Positions 7,588 through 16,276 of a DNA stretch of 64,000 nt are shown here, piece after piece. The stretch is taken from the NCBI GenBank assembly GCA_029961055.1, contig JASBVM010000005.1, positions 129,487 to 193,486 of the forward strand, read 5' to 3'. The stretch comes from Bacillota bacterium. GTDB taxonomy: Bacteria; Bacillota; Sulfobacillia; JAIMAT01. How positions within the stretch are numbered: position 1 is the stretch's first letter; each line of letters opens with the position of its first letter. The position numbers and the translations under genes are program-made. The notes under the pieces were generated by a model. It searched no databases. It worked only from the letters and a program-made list of their open reading frames with translations, and was not told where the DNA came from.

Positions 7588-8411
7588 GGTCTGCGCGCAG
7601 GTTGCACTCCGGCTTTCCCGACTGGGAGCGCCTGGAGGCGATCCTGGGCTGGAAGCCGGAACACAGCCCGATCTACGTCCGGGCGCTGATCCACTCCTCG
7701 TATGTCAACGAGCACCGGAACGAGCGCTTCCTGGTGGCGCCGGGGAAGCCGCTGGTCCATCTCGGCTCCAACGAGCGGCTGGAGTTCCTGGGCGACGCGG
7801 TCCTGGAGCTGGTGGTCAGCGAGGAGCTCTTCCGCCGCTATCCCGACTGGCCGGAAGGGGAGCTGACCAAGCTCCGCGCGGCGGTGGTCTCCAGCGAGAG
7901 CCTCGCGCGGACGGCGGCCGAGATCGGTCTGGGGGAGCTGCTCCTGCTGGGCCGGGGAGAGGCGCTCAGCGGCGGGAAGACACGCCCGAGCCTGCTCGAG
8001 GACGCCTTCGAGGCGCTCTGCGGGGCCATCTACGTGGTCGAGGGCGAACGCGGTCTGGAGCGGGCGCGCTCCTTCATCCTCCGCCACCTCGGACCGCAGA
8101 TCGAGCAGGCGGTCCGGGGCGGCGGGCTGCGGGACGCCAAGAACCGCCTGCAGGAGTGGGCGCAGCGCCAGGGCTTCCTGGTCACCTACCGGCTGGTGGC
8201 CACCCGGGGACCGGACCACGCCAAGGAGTTCGAGGTGGAGGTGGAGCTGGGCGGGCGCGTCCTGGGACGGGGCGTGGGCCACTCCAAGAAGGACGCGGAG
8301 CTCTTCGCGGCCCAGCAGGCGCTCCTGGCGGTGGGCGGCGGAGCGGTCCAGCACGCCCTGCAGGTGGCGCGGCCCATGCAGCGGCAGGGGAGTTCCGCCC
8401 CGGGGATGTAG
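7584..8411 (+). CDS. rnc: Ribonuclease III
   Basis: 275 residues. RNase III cuts double-stranded RNA, including pre-rRNA. The signature NERLEFLGDAVLELV and the second acidic cluster LLEDAFEALCGAIY form the catalytic domain (about residues 1-165). A double-stranded RNA-binding domain follows (DAKNRLQEWAQRQG ... HSKKDAELFAAQQAL). The TTG at 7584 overlaps the fabF stop (TTGA) and has GGAGG nine bases upstream. The N-terminal part carries a longer first loop (HRNERFLVAPGKPLVHLGS) than most homologues. The rnc-smc-ftsY order is standard in Firmicutes, but spoVS is inserted before smc here. Confidence 0.96.
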   Translation: MRSARRLHSGFPDWERLEAILGWKPEHSPIYVRALIHSSYVNEHRNERFLVAPGKPLVHLGSNERLEFLGDAVLELVVSEELFRRYPDWPEGELTKLRAAVVSSESLARTAAEIGLGELLLLGRGEALSGGKTRPSLLEDAFEALCGAIYVVEGERGLERARSFILRHLGPQIEQAVRGGGLRDAKNRLQEWAQRQGFLVTYRLVATRGPDHAKEFEVEVELGGRVLGRGVGHSKKDAELFAAQQALLAVGGGAVQHALQVARPMQRQGSSAPGM

Positions 8412-8474
8412 GCTTTTCCTGTCGAACGGCGTCGCTGCCGAAACGGAAATCGATGATCAGGCGGGGGTGGGCTG

Positions 8475-8504
8475 GCAGGGTTTCTCGGAAAGGGCGCCGA
8501 ATCC
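8475..8504 (+). promoter_or_regulatory. Possible sigma-H promoter of spoVS
   Basis: AGGGTTT (8477-8483) and GAAT (8499-8502) are separated by 15 bases, close to the sigma-H pattern RnAGGAwWW-N11/12-RnnGAAT (one mismatch in the -35). B. subtilis spoVS is a sigma-H gene. The distance to the spoVS start is about 100 bases. A TTGACG at 8563-8568 lies nearer but has no matching -10, so the sigma-H reading is preferred, with moderate certainty only. Confidence 0.4.
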
Positions 8505-8602
8505 ACCGCTACCAATCGCATCGTCGTGGCTCAGCCGGTGCTCTGGGTTGGTGCCTCTCTACTTGACGGTAGGGTTCGTGCCTCAGAGGAGGGACTCGCT
8601 CC

Positions 8603-8863
8603 ATGGAGGTTCTCAAGGTTTCGGCGCAGTCCAGCCCGAAGTCGGTGGCCGGAGCGCTGGCCGCGGTCCTGCGCGAGAACGGCTCGGCCGAGGTCCAGGC
8701 GGTGGGGGCCGGAGCGGTCAACCAGGCGGTCAAGGCGATCGCCATCGCGCGCGGATTCGTCGCACCCAACGGCATCGACCTGGTCGCCATTCCCGCCTTT
8801 GCGGAGATCAACATCGACGGGGAGGAGCGGACGGCGATCAAGTTCATCGTCGCGCCCCGGTAG
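8603..8863 (+). CDS. spoVS: Stage V sporulation protein S
   Basis: 86 residues, matching SpoVS almost end to end: MEVLKVSAQSSPKSVAGALA, then AVGAGAVNQAVKAIAIARGF and the C-terminal ERTAIKFIVAPR. SpoVS is a small Alba-like nucleic-acid-binding protein that acts in septation and spore coat stages in B. subtilis; it also occurs in some non-sporulating lineages. A strong AGGAGGG precedes the ATG at 8603. It stands as its own transcription unit: about 190 bases of upstream region with a possible sigma-H promoter, and a strong terminator downstream at 8925-8961. Confidence 0.95.
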   Translation: MEVLKVSAQSSPKSVAGALAAVLRENGSAEVQAVGAGAVNQAVKAIAIARGFVAPNGIDLVAIPAFAEINIDGEERTAIKFIVAPR

Positions 8864-8924
8864 AGAGGGCGGTGGCCGGGCGTCGGGCACCGCCGCGGGG
8901 CAGGAGAAGGAGCGTTGCGGGATG

Positions 8925-8961
8925 AACCTGTTCCGGCCGGGTGGCCGGGACAGGTTTTTTT
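8925..8961 (+). terminator. Rho-independent terminator after spoVS
   Basis: A 14-base-pair stem (8925-8938 with 8943-8956, one G-U pair) with the four-base loop GGGT is followed by a run of seven T (8955-8961). This is the clearest intrinsic terminator in the window and isolates spoVS from smc. Confidence 0.93.
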
Positions 8962-9049
8962 CTCGCCCGGCCGGATCGGCCCCGCCGGGGCCGGCCTGCA
9001 CCGGTGCCGCCGGCCGAACACCGGGCGAGCGGAAGGAAGAGGGCGGAGG

Positions 9050-12000
9050 GTGCGACTCAAGTCGCTGGAGATCGTCGGTTTCAAGAGTTTCGCGCAACCG
9101 GTCCGGCTCGAGTTCGGCCCCGGGGTGACCGCGGTGGTCGGGCCCAACGGGAGCGGCAAGTCCAACCTGGCCGACGCCCTCCGCTGGGTGCTGGGGGAGC
9201 AGAGCTCGCGCGAGCTCCGCCTGGAGCGGATGGAGGATCTGATCTTCCACGGCAGCGCGGGGCGCCGCGCGGTCGGTCTCGCCCGCGTCACCCTGACCCT
9301 GGACAACAGCGACGGCACCCTGCCCCTGCCCCAGTCCGAGGTGAGCATCACCCGCCTCCTCGACCGCTCCGGCCTGAGCGAATACCGGCTCAACCGGGTC
9401 CCCTGCCGGCTGCGCGACATCACCGAGCTCCTCTGGGGGAGCGGCCTGGGTCGGAACAGCTACGCCTTCGTCGGTCAGGGCGAGGTGGACCGGCTGGTCT
9501 TCAGCCGGCCGGGCGAACGTCGCCTGCTGGTGGAGGAGGCGGCCGGCGTCACCCGGATCCGGGCGCGGCGGCAGGAGGCGGAGCGCCACCTGGAGCGCGC
9601 GAGGCAGGCGTCGGAGCGCGTCCGTGACCTGGTCCACGAGCTGGAGCTGCAGCGCGACCCCCTGCGCGAGGCGGCCGCCCGCGCGGAGGCGTGGGCGGCG
9701 CTGGAGGCGGAGCGCCGGTCCCTGGTCCGCGCCCTCTTCCTCGTCCGCGAGCGGCGGGTCGAGGCGGCGACGGCCCGGGCGGGCGAGGAGCTGGCCCTCC
9801 TCCAGGAGGAGTCCGGGCAGGCCGCCTCCGAGGTGGCCCGGGCCGAGCAGGAGCTGGCGGAAGCCGGGCGGGAGGAGGCGGAGGCCCGCGAGCCGCGCAT
9901 GCGGCTCGAGCGGCAGGCTGCCGCCGAGGGGGCGCGCTGGTCGGCGGCTGTCGACGCCTGGCTCCACCGCCTCCGGGAGGCGGAGCGGGCGGCGCAAGAG
10001 GCGCGCGAGGCCCGGGAGGCGGCGCGACCTGGCCGCCAGCCAGGCGCCCGGGAGATCGAGGGGCGCGCCCAAGCGCTGGCGGCGGAGCGGCGGGCCGCCG
10101 AGGAGGAGGCGGCCCGGCGGGAGGAGGCGGCCCGCGAGGCGGCGGCCGCGCTGGAGGTCGCGGAGCGGGAGCTCCGCCAGGCGGAGGAGGACGTGGCCGC
10201 CCGCGAGGCGGAGTGGAGGCGGGGATGGGAGCGCCTCCAGGCGCTGCGCGGGCGGGCCGAGGCGGAGCGCGCCGGCCGGATGGAGCGCCTCGAGGCCGCA
10301 CGGGCGCGGCGGCGGCAGCTGGAGCGCGAGCTGGCAGAGGCCGAGGCGGAGCTGGCGAACCGGCTGGGGGCGGAGAAGGAGGCGGCCGAGCGGCTCGAGG
10401 CGGAGCGACGGCGCTGGCGGGAGGGGCGGGCCGAGCTGGAGCGCCTGCGCAGACGACGGGAGCAGGCCGGAGAGGAGTGGACGCGGGCGCGGGAGGAGTT
10501 CCGGGCGCGGCGGCAGAGACTGGAACTCCTGCGCGGGATGGAGGAGGCGGAGGCCGGCTATCCCTCCGGGGTGCGGGCGGTCCTCCAGGGGCGGACGCGG
10601 GGCGATCCCGTCTTCCGGGCGGTCGTCGGGCCTCTGGGCGAGCTGCTGGAGGTGGAGCCCCGCCTGGCCGTGGCCCTGGAGGTGGCGCTGGGGGGCCAGG
10701 CCTACCACCTGGTGGTGGAGAGCGGGCAGGCGGCCCAGCAGGCGGTGGAGGCGCTGCGCCGGGCCGGTGCGGGACGCGCCACCTTCCTCCCGCTGGACGG
10801 GTTGCGGCCGCGCAGGCCCTCCCCCCAGGAACTGCCCGCCGCGCGGGAGGCGGGGGCCCTCGGCTGGGCCGCCCAGCTCTGCCGCTACGAGCCGCGGCTG
10901 GCACCGGCGGTGGAGTACGCGCTGGGGCGCGTCCTGATCGCCGAGGAGCTGAGCCAGGCCCGCCGCATCGCGCTCCGCTACGGGCTCCGCTTCCCGGTCG
11001 TCACGCTGGCGGGTGACCAGGTCCACGCGGGCGGTGCGATCAGCGGGGGCTCCCGCTCGAACCGGAACCCCGGCCCGCTGGAGCGCCGCGCCGAGACCGC
11101 CAGGCTGGAGGCGGAGCTGGCTGCCGAGGCCGACCGCCTGCGGCGACTGGAGGCGGAGGCGCGGGCCATCCTGGCGGAACAGGAGGAGTCCGAGCGCCGC
11201 CAGGCCGCGCGGGAGGCCTCCCTGCGGGAGGCGGAGATCGAGGCGGCGCGCGCCGAGGAGCGGGCCGAGCAAGCGCGGGCGAGGCTTGCCGAGCTGCGCC
11301 GGGACGCGCAGTCCGCCGCCGGCCCGGCCGGGGAGGAGGCGGCCGCCGGTGCCGGGGAGGCGGGTCCCGAGCCGGCCGCGGGAGCGGCGGAGCGGGAGCT
11401 GGCGGAGGCGGAGGCGCGCCTGGCGGCGGCGGAGGAGGCCCGGCGGCTGGCCGAGGAGCGGCTGCGCGGGGCACGGGGGCGGCAGGAGGCGGCAGCGTCG
11501 ACGCTCCAGGAGGCGCGCCTCGCCTGGGAGCAGGCCCGGAGCCGGGCGACCCAGCTGGCCAGGGAGCTGGCCTGGACCACCGACGAGGCGCTCCGCCTGG
11601 AGCGGCTGGCGCGGGAGCGGATCGAGCGGGCGCGGCAGGCGGAGGCGCGGGCGGAGTCGCTGGCGCAGGAGGCGGCCGCCCTGCTGGCCGGCCTGGCCCG
11701 CCAGGCCTGGCGGGTCGAATGGCTGGAGGCCGGGGCGGCGGCCCTGGCGGAGCGGCAGGCCTCCGCCCGGGCCCGGGCGGAGGCGGCCGAGAGGGCGTTG
11801 GAGCAGGCCCGACGCCGGTCGGAGCAGGCGGCCCAGCGCCTGCAGGCGGCGCGGCTGAGGCTGGCCCGGTTGGAGGCGGAGGCGGAGTCCGTCCGGCGCG
11901 AGGCGGCGGCCGCCGGCCTGGGGGCGGAGTGGGCGGAGGAGGCGGAGCCGCCCGCGGAATCCGAGGCGGCCCTGGAGGCCAGGCGGCAGAAGGTGGAGGA

Positions 12001-12619
12001 GGAGCTCCTCCGGATGGGCCCGGTCCATTCCGGGGCGCCGGCGCAGCTCGCCTCCCTGGAGGCCCGCCTGGGCTATCTGGCCGGCCAGCTGGAGGACCTG
12101 GAACGTTCGCGGGGCAACCTGGAGAAGCTCTTGCACGACCTGGACCAGGAGGGCGAGCGCCGCTTCCGCCAGGCGCTGGAAGAGGTGCGCCGGGCCTTCG
12201 GCGAGATCTTCGTCCGCCTCTTCCAGGGGGGCGAGGCGGGCCTGCGCCTGACGGACGAGGAGGAAGGGGAACCCGGCATCGAGATCGAGGTGCGCCTCCC
12301 GGGGAAGCGGCGGGCGCCGCTCAGCCTCCTCTCCGGGGGCGAGCGGGCGCTGACCGCCGTCGCCTTCCTCCTCGCCCTGGAACAGGTCCGCCCCTCGCCC
12401 TTCGCGGTGCTGGACGAGGTGGACGCGGCGCTGGACGAGACGAGCGTGGCGCGGCTGGCCGGCTTCCTCAAGGAGCAGGGGCGGCGGCTCCAGATCCTGG
12501 TCATCACCCACCAGCGCGCCACCATGGAGGCGGCGGACCGGCTCTGGGGCGTCACCAGCGCCGAGAGGGGCGTATCGCAACTCTTTCACGTGGAGCTGGC
12601 CGAGGCGGCGGGCGACTGA
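9050..12619 (+). CDS. smc: Chromosome segregation protein SMC
   Basis: 1189 residues. The N-terminal ATPase half has Walker A GPNGSGKSNLADALRWVLGE. Two very long Glu/Arg/Ala-rich coiled coils flank a hinge at roughly residues 500-650 (GLGGQAYHLVVESG ... GGAISGGS). The C-terminal half has the signature LLSGGERALTAVAF and Walker B FAVLDEVDAALDE. SMC dimers, with ScpA and ScpB (not in this window), compact and separate chromosomes. The GTG at 9050 (VRLKSLEIVGFKSF) is chosen because family homology starts there and GGAAGGAAGAGGG lies just upstream; the open frame continues further up but is not conserved. The coiled-coil coding sequence is extremely GC-rich and yields long antisense frames. Confidence 0.96.
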   Translation: MRLKSLEIVGFKSFAQPVRLEFGPGVTAVVGPNGSGKSNLADALRWVLGEQSSRELRLERMEDLIFHGSAGRRAVGLARVTLTLDNSDGTLPLPQSEVSITRLLDRSGLSEYRLNRVPCRLRDITELLWGSGLGRNSYAFVGQGEVDRLVFSRPGERRLLVEEAAGVTRIRARRQEAERHLERARQASERVRDLVHELELQRDPLREAAARAEAWAALEAERRSLVRALFLVRERRVEAATARAGEELALLQEESGQAASEVARAEQELAEAGREEAEAREPRMRLERQAAAEGARWSAAVDAWLHRLREAERAAQEAREAREAARPGRQPGAREIEGRAQALAAERRAAEEEAARREEAAREAAAALEVAERELRQAEEDVAAREAEWRRGWERLQALRGRAEAERAGRMERLEAARARRRQLERELAEAEAELANRLGAEKEAAERLEAERRRWREGRAELERLRRRREQAGEEWTRAREEFRARRQRLELLRGMEEAEAGYPSGVRAVLQGRTRGDPVFRAVVGPLGELLEVEPRLAVALEVALGGQAYHLVVESGQAAQQAVEALRRAGAGRATFLPLDGLRPRRPSPQELPAAREAGALGWAAQLCRYEPRLAPAVEYALGRVLIAEELSQARRIALRYGLRFPVVTLAGDQVHAGGAISGGSRSNRNPGPLERRAETARLEAELAAEADRLRRLEAEARAILAEQEESERRQAAREASLREAEIEAARAEERAEQARARLAELRRDAQSAAGPAGEEAAAGAGEAGPEPAAGAAERELAEAEARLAAAEEARRLAEERLRGARGRQEAAASTLQEARLAWEQARSRATQLARELAWTTDEALRLERLARERIERARQAEARAESLAQEAAALLAGLARQAWRVEWLEAGAAALAERQASARARAEAAERALEQARRRSEQAAQRLQAARLRLARLEAEAESVRREAAAAGLGAEWAEEAEPPAESEAALEARRQKVEEELLRMGPVHSGAPAQLASLEARLGYLAGQLEDLERSRGNLEKLLHDLDQEGERRFRQALEEVRRAFGEIFVRLFQGGEAGLRLTDEEEGEPGIEIEVRLPGKRRAPLSLLSGGERALTAVAFLLALEQVRPSPFAVLDEVDAALDETSVARLAGFLKEQGRRLQILVITHQRATMEAADRLWGVTSAERGVSQLFHVELAEAAGD

Positions 12620-12663
12620 CCCCCGCGGGGCTCCCGGGAGCCACGAGGAGAGATGGAGCGGCG

Positions 12664-13617
12664 ATGGCGGAGAAGGAAGGATGGCTGGCGAGACTCCGGG
12701 CGGGCCTGGCGCGCAGCCGCCAGGGCTTTGCCCAGAGGCTCCTCGCGGCCGTCGGGCTCCACCGGACGGTGGACGAAGCGCTCTTCGACGAGCTGGAGGA
12801 AGTGCTGATCACCGGCGACGTGGGCGTGGAGGCGACGGAGCGGCTGGTCGGCGGGCTGCGCGAGGGCTGGCGCAGCCGGCGCTGGAGCTCCCCGCAGGAG
12901 GTGCTGGACGCGCTCCGCCAGGAGATGGTCCAGGCGCTCGCCGGCGGTCCCGCGGGCGAGCTGGACCTGGAGCGGCCGCCGGCCGTCCTCCTCTTCGCGG
13001 GCGTCAACGGGGTCGGCAAGACCACCACCATCGGCAAGCTGGCCCACCAGCTGGCGGCCGGCGGGCACCGGCCGATCCTGGCCGCGGCCGACACCTTCCG
13101 CGCGGCGGCGGCCGAGCAGCTGGCCGTCTGGGCGGAGCGCGCCGGCTGCGACCTGGTGCGCCACGCGGCGGGCGCCGACCCGGCGGCGGTCGCCTTCGAC
13201 GCCGTCCAGGCGGCCCGGGCTCGGTCGGCCGACGTGGTGCTGGTCGACACGGCCGGCCGCCTCCACACCCGGAGCAACCTGATGGAGGAACTGCGCAAGA
13301 TCGACCGGGTGATCGGGAGGGCGGCGCCCGGGGAGCCGCGCGAACGCCTGCTGGTGATCGACGCCACCACCGGCCAGAACGCGCTCCAGCAGGCGCGGCT
13401 CTTCCGCGAGGCCATCGGCCTGACCGGGGTGGTCCTGACCAAGCTGGATGGGACCGCGCGGGGCGGCATCGTCTTCGCGGTCCGCGAGCAGCTCGGCATT
13501 CCCGTGCGCTGGATCGGGGTGGGCGAGGGGATCGACGACCTTCGCCCCTTCGACGCCCAGGCCTTCGTCGACGCCCTCTTCGCCCCGCTGGAGACCGGGG
13601 GCGAGGAGCCGGCATGA
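12664..13617 (+). CDS. ftsY: Signal recognition particle receptor FtsY
   Basis: 317 residues. The N domain of four helices (about 1-95) is followed by the SRP-type GTPase G domain: GVNGVGKTTTIGKLA (G1), DTFRAAAAEQL, DTAGRLHT (G3) and TKLDGTARGG (G4). There is no long acidic A domain, as in other Gram-positive FtsY. It docks ribosome-SRP complexes to the membrane translocon. The ATG at 12664 follows smc by 44 bases, and ylxM overlaps its stop by ATGA. Ffh, its partner, is two genes downstream. Confidence 0.96.
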   Translation: MAEKEGWLARLRAGLARSRQGFAQRLLAAVGLHRTVDEALFDELEEVLITGDVGVEATERLVGGLREGWRSRRWSSPQEVLDALRQEMVQALAGGPAGELDLERPPAVLLFAGVNGVGKTTTIGKLAHQLAAGGHRPILAAADTFRAAAAEQLAVWAERAGCDLVRHAAGADPAAVAFDAVQAARARSADVVLVDTAGRLHTRSNLMEELRKIDRVIGRAAPGEPRERLLVIDATTGQNALQQARLFREAIGLTGVVLTKLDGTARGGIVFAVREQLGIPVRWIGVGEGIDDLRPFDAQAFVDALFAPLETGGEEPA

Positions 13618-14069
13618 ACCCCGACCCCCTGGCCCAGGCGGTCCGGGTGGGGCTTCTGCGCGACCTCTACGGCGCCCTTCTCACCCCGGGGCAGCAGCGC
13701 GTGCTCGAGCTCGCCTTCGACCGGGACCTGAGCCTCACCGAGGCGGCGGAGCTCCTGGGGGTCAGCCGCCAGGCGGTCCACGACCAGATCCGTCGCGCCA
13801 TCTCGCAGATGGAGGGGTACGAACAGGCGCTGGGGCTCCTGGCGCGGGAAGAGCGGCAGGAAGCGCGCCTGCGCGCCGCGCGGGAGGCGTGGAGCGCGCT
13901 CCGCCGCGAGCTGGAGCGGCTCGACCTGCCCGAGCCCGAGCGACGTCGCCTCCTCGCCCTCTGGAGGGCCGGCGCCGAAGCCCTTCGCGACCTGGAGCGA
14001 GGAGAGGGCGCGGAGGCCGCCGGGGAGGAAGCACCTCCCCATTTGACAGGCGAGCCGCCGCTTGGCTAG
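13614..14069 (+). CDS. ylxM: YlxM-type helix-turn-helix protein of the SRP operon
   Basis: 151 residues. The N-terminal part (GLLRDLYGALLTPGQQRVLE) and the sigma-70 region 4-like helix-turn-helix (LSLTEAAELLGVSRQAVHDQ) define the YlxM / UPF0122 family, which is always next to ffh. Streptococcal YlxM modulates SRP assembly and GTPase activity; a role in transcription has not been shown. The C-terminal third is a charged helix rich in Arg and Glu. The start overlaps ftsY by ATGA. A promoter for the next gene lies inside its last codons. Confidence 0.9.
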   Translation: MNPDPLAQAVRVGLLRDLYGALLTPGQQRVLELAFDRDLSLTEAAELLGVSRQAVHDQIRRAISQMEGYEQALGLLAREERQEARLRAAREAWSALRRELERLDLPEPERRRLLALWRAGAEALRDLERGEGAEAAGEEAPPHLTGEPPLG

Positions 14070-14072
14070 ACT
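14043..14072 (+). promoter_or_regulatory. Sigma-A-type promoter for ffh and downstream genes
   Basis: A perfect TTGACA (14043-14048) and TAGACT (14067-14072) with an 18-base spacer overlap the end of ylxM. Transcription would start near 14079, giving an untranslated leader of about 97 bases before the ffh ATG. This would allow ffh-rpsP-trmD-rplS to be transcribed independently of smc-ftsY. Confidence 0.68.
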
Positions 14073-14175
14073 CGCACTGTTCGTGTAAAGGGCTTCTCCT
14101 TCACAGGGGTGGCGGGTGGCCGGCCATCGCCCGCAGCCGGGCCTCCGGGCCGAAGTCACCGAGAGGAGGGAGGGC

Positions 14176-15564
14176 ATGTTCGAACAGCTCTCCGAACGGC
14201 TGAAGGCCACCTTCCAGCGGCTCCGCGGCCGGGGCAGGCTGACCGAGAAGGACGTCGACGAGGCGCTCCGCGAGGTTCGGCTCGCCCTGCTGGAGGCCGA
14301 CGTCCACTTCCGGGTGGTGCGCGACTTCGTCGCGCGCGTCCGCGAGCGTGCGATCGGCGAGGAGGTTCTGGGCTCGCTGACGCCGGGCCAGCAGGTGGTC
14401 AAGATCGTCCACGAAGAGCTGACCCGGATGATGGGCGCGGGCGAGGCCCGCCTCGCCGTGGCCCCGCGGCCGCCCACGGTGGTCATGCTGGTGGGGCTCC
14501 AGGGTTCCGGCAAGACGACGACGGTGGCCAAGCTGGGCCTCTGGCTGCGGCGCCAGGGGAGGCAGCCGCTCCTGGTGGCCGCCGACCTGGCGCGGCCTGC
14601 GGCGGTGGAGCAGCTGCAGACGCTGGGCCGCCAGGCGGAGCTCCCGGTGTACAGCCGGCCCGGGGCGCGGGATCCGGTGGAGGTGGCTCGGGGGGCGGTG
14701 GAAGAGGCCCGGCGGAGCGGCCGCGAGGTGGTGCTGGTGGACACCGCCGGGCGGCTGGAGATCGACGAGCCCCTGATGGCCGAGCTGGAGCGGATGAAGG
14801 ATGCGATCCACCCCACCGAGATCCTGCTGGTGGTGGACGCCATGACCGGCCAGGCTGCCGTCCACGTGGCCGAGACCTTCCATCGCCGCCTGGGCGTGGA
14901 CGGCCTCGTCCTGACCAAGCTGGACGGCGACAGCCGCGGCGGGGCGGCGCTCTCCGTGCGCGAGGTGACCGGGCGACCGATCAAGTTCGTCGGCACCGGT
15001 GAGCGCCTGGACGGGCTGGAGGCCTTCCATCCGGACCGGATGGCCAGCCGGATCCTGGGTATGGGCGACGTCCTCACCCTGATCGAGCGCGCCCAGGAGG
15101 CCTTCGACGCCGAGCAGGCGCGGAGGATGGAGGAGAAGCTGCGGGAGGCCAGCTTCACCCTGGAGGACTTCGTGGAGCAACTCCGGCAGGTCCGCCGCAT
15201 GGGGCCGCTCGATCAGCTTCTCGGCATGCTTCCGGGCATGGGGCCGCTCAAGGGGCTGCGCGGCGCCCAGGTGGACGAGAGGGAGCTGGCGCACGTGGAG
15301 GCCATGGTGCTCTCCATGACGCCGGAGGAGCGACGCAGACCGGAGATCATCGACGGCTCGCGCCGGCGGCGGATCGCCCGCGGGAGCGGCACGCAGGTGC
15401 AGGACGTCAACCGGCTGCTGCGCGACTTCGACCAGGTCCGGCGATGGATGAAGGGGGTCATGGCCGGTGCCGTCCCCGGCAGGGCGGGGCGCCCGGGGCC
15501 GCAGCCCGCCGCGGCGCCGGGGCAGCGGAAGCGCCGCAGGAAGGGGCCGCGGCTCCCCTTCTGA
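14176..15564 (+). CDS. ffh: Signal recognition particle protein Ffh
   Basis: 462 residues. N domain about 1-95; GTPase domain with LQGSGKTTTVAKLG, DLARPAAVEQL, DTAGRLE and TKLDGDSRGG; methionine-rich M domain from about residue 300, with MLPGMGPLKG and the RNA-binding SRRRRIARGSG. It binds signal sequences and 4.5S/6S RNA and hands ribosomes to FtsY. The ATG at 14176 has GAGAGGAGGGAGGGC directly upstream; the frame is open further up but not conserved. The SRP RNA gene is not in this window. rpsP follows after about 96 bases. Confidence 0.97.
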   Translation: MFEQLSERLKATFQRLRGRGRLTEKDVDEALREVRLALLEADVHFRVVRDFVARVRERAIGEEVLGSLTPGQQVVKIVHEELTRMMGAGEARLAVAPRPPTVVMLVGLQGSGKTTTVAKLGLWLRRQGRQPLLVAADLARPAAVEQLQTLGRQAELPVYSRPGARDPVEVARGAVEEARRSGREVVLVDTAGRLEIDEPLMAELERMKDAIHPTEILLVVDAMTGQAAVHVAETFHRRLGVDGLVLTKLDGDSRGGAALSVREVTGRPIKFVGTGERLDGLEAFHPDRMASRILGMGDVLTLIERAQEAFDAEQARRMEEKLREASFTLEDFVEQLRQVRRMGPLDQLLGMLPGMGPLKGLRGAQVDERELAHVEAMVLSMTPEERRRPEIIDGSRRRRIARGSGTQVQDVNRLLRDFDQVRRWMKGVMAGAVPGRAGRPGPQPAAAPGQRKRRRKGPRLPF

Positions 15565-15660
15565 CGCGCCTGGGACCGGAACCGGGGACGGTACGGCCGG
15601 CGACGAAGACGGGGGAAGCGACGGCCAGCAACGAGAAGCGACAGGGAGGGAGACGATCGG

Positions 15661-16011
15661 ATGGCAGTCAAGATCCGGCTCCGGCGCATGGGAGCCAAGC
15701 ATCGCCCGTTCTACCGCGTGGTGGTGGCCGACTCGCGTTCGCCCCGGGACGGCCGCTTCATCGAGACCATCGGTTACTACGATCCCCTCGCCGAGCCGGC
15801 GGTCTCCAAGATCGACGCCGAGAAGGCGGTGCTCTGGCTGCGCCGGGGCGCGCAGCCGACCGAGACGGTGCGGGCGCTCTTCCGGCACCACGGGATCTTC
15901 GGGCGGCTCCAGGGCGGCTCGACGGCTGAGGCCGCCGCGGCGAGCGCCGGAGAGGCCCGCGAGGCGGCCGCCGGGGCCGGAGAGGGCGGAAGCGCCGAGG
16001 CGCGGGACTGA
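15661..16011 (+). CDS. rpsP: 30S ribosomal protein S16
   Basis: 116 residues. [20 protein letters not shown] and [12 protein letters not shown] are the S16 signatures. About 30 C-terminal residues after residue 85 are an Ala/Glu/Gly-rich tail not seen in the common 80-90-residue form. It is an early assembly protein of the small subunit. It heads the classical rpsP-khpA-rimM-trmD-rplS string; the ATG at 15661 follows AGGGAGG. Confidence 0.96.
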   Translation: MAVKIRLRRMGAKHRPFYRVVVADSRSPRDGRFIETIGYYDPLAEPAVSKIDAEKAVLWLRRGAQPTETVRALFRHHGIFGRLQGGSTAEAAAASAGEAREAAAGAGEGGSAEARD

Positions 16012-16017
16012 GCCGGC

Positions 16018-16272
16018 GTGCGGCCTCGGGAGACGCTGCGGCAGCTCCTGGAGCACCTGGTCGAATCGCTGGTCGAGCACCCCGAACGGGTCCAGATCTC
16101 GGAGGAGGCCGACCCGGAGGCGAAGACCGTCCGCTACCGCGTCCGTCTCGACCCCGGGGACGTGGGGCAGCTGATCGGGCGGCAGGGACGGATCATCCAG
16201 GCGGTGCGGACGGTGCTCCGCTCGGCGGCCGCCCGAGCCGGTCTCCGCGCCGAGGTGGACGTGGAGGAGTGA
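16018..16272 (+). CDS. khpA: KhpA, KH-domain RNA-binding protein
   Basis: 84 residues, one KH domain with the GxxG loop in GQLIGRQGRIIQAVR. KhpA forms a heterodimer with KhpB (Jag/EloR) in Gram-positive bacteria and binds many mRNAs and small RNAs, affecting cell division and elongation. The GTG at 16018 lies 6 bases after the rpsP stop and rimM follows 4 bases later, so it is co-translated with the ribosome maturation genes. The position between rpsP and rimM is diagnostic. Confidence 0.92.
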   Translation: MRPRETLRQLLEHLVESLVEHPERVQISEEADPEAKTVRYRVRLDPGDVGQLIGRQGRIIQAVRTVLRSAAARAGLRAEVDVEE

Positions 16273-16276
16273 GGAG

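Noticed and set aside
8563-8568. TTGACG as a sigma-A -35 for spoVS
   Set aside because: No acceptable -10 hexamer lies 16-18 bases downstream.
8531-12589. Open frame of 1352 codons on the minus strand, opposite smc
   Set aside because: It is a Leu/Arg/Gln/Pro-rich shadow of the SMC coiled coil caused by the lack of stop codons at this GC content. It shows no domain and the smc frame is certain.
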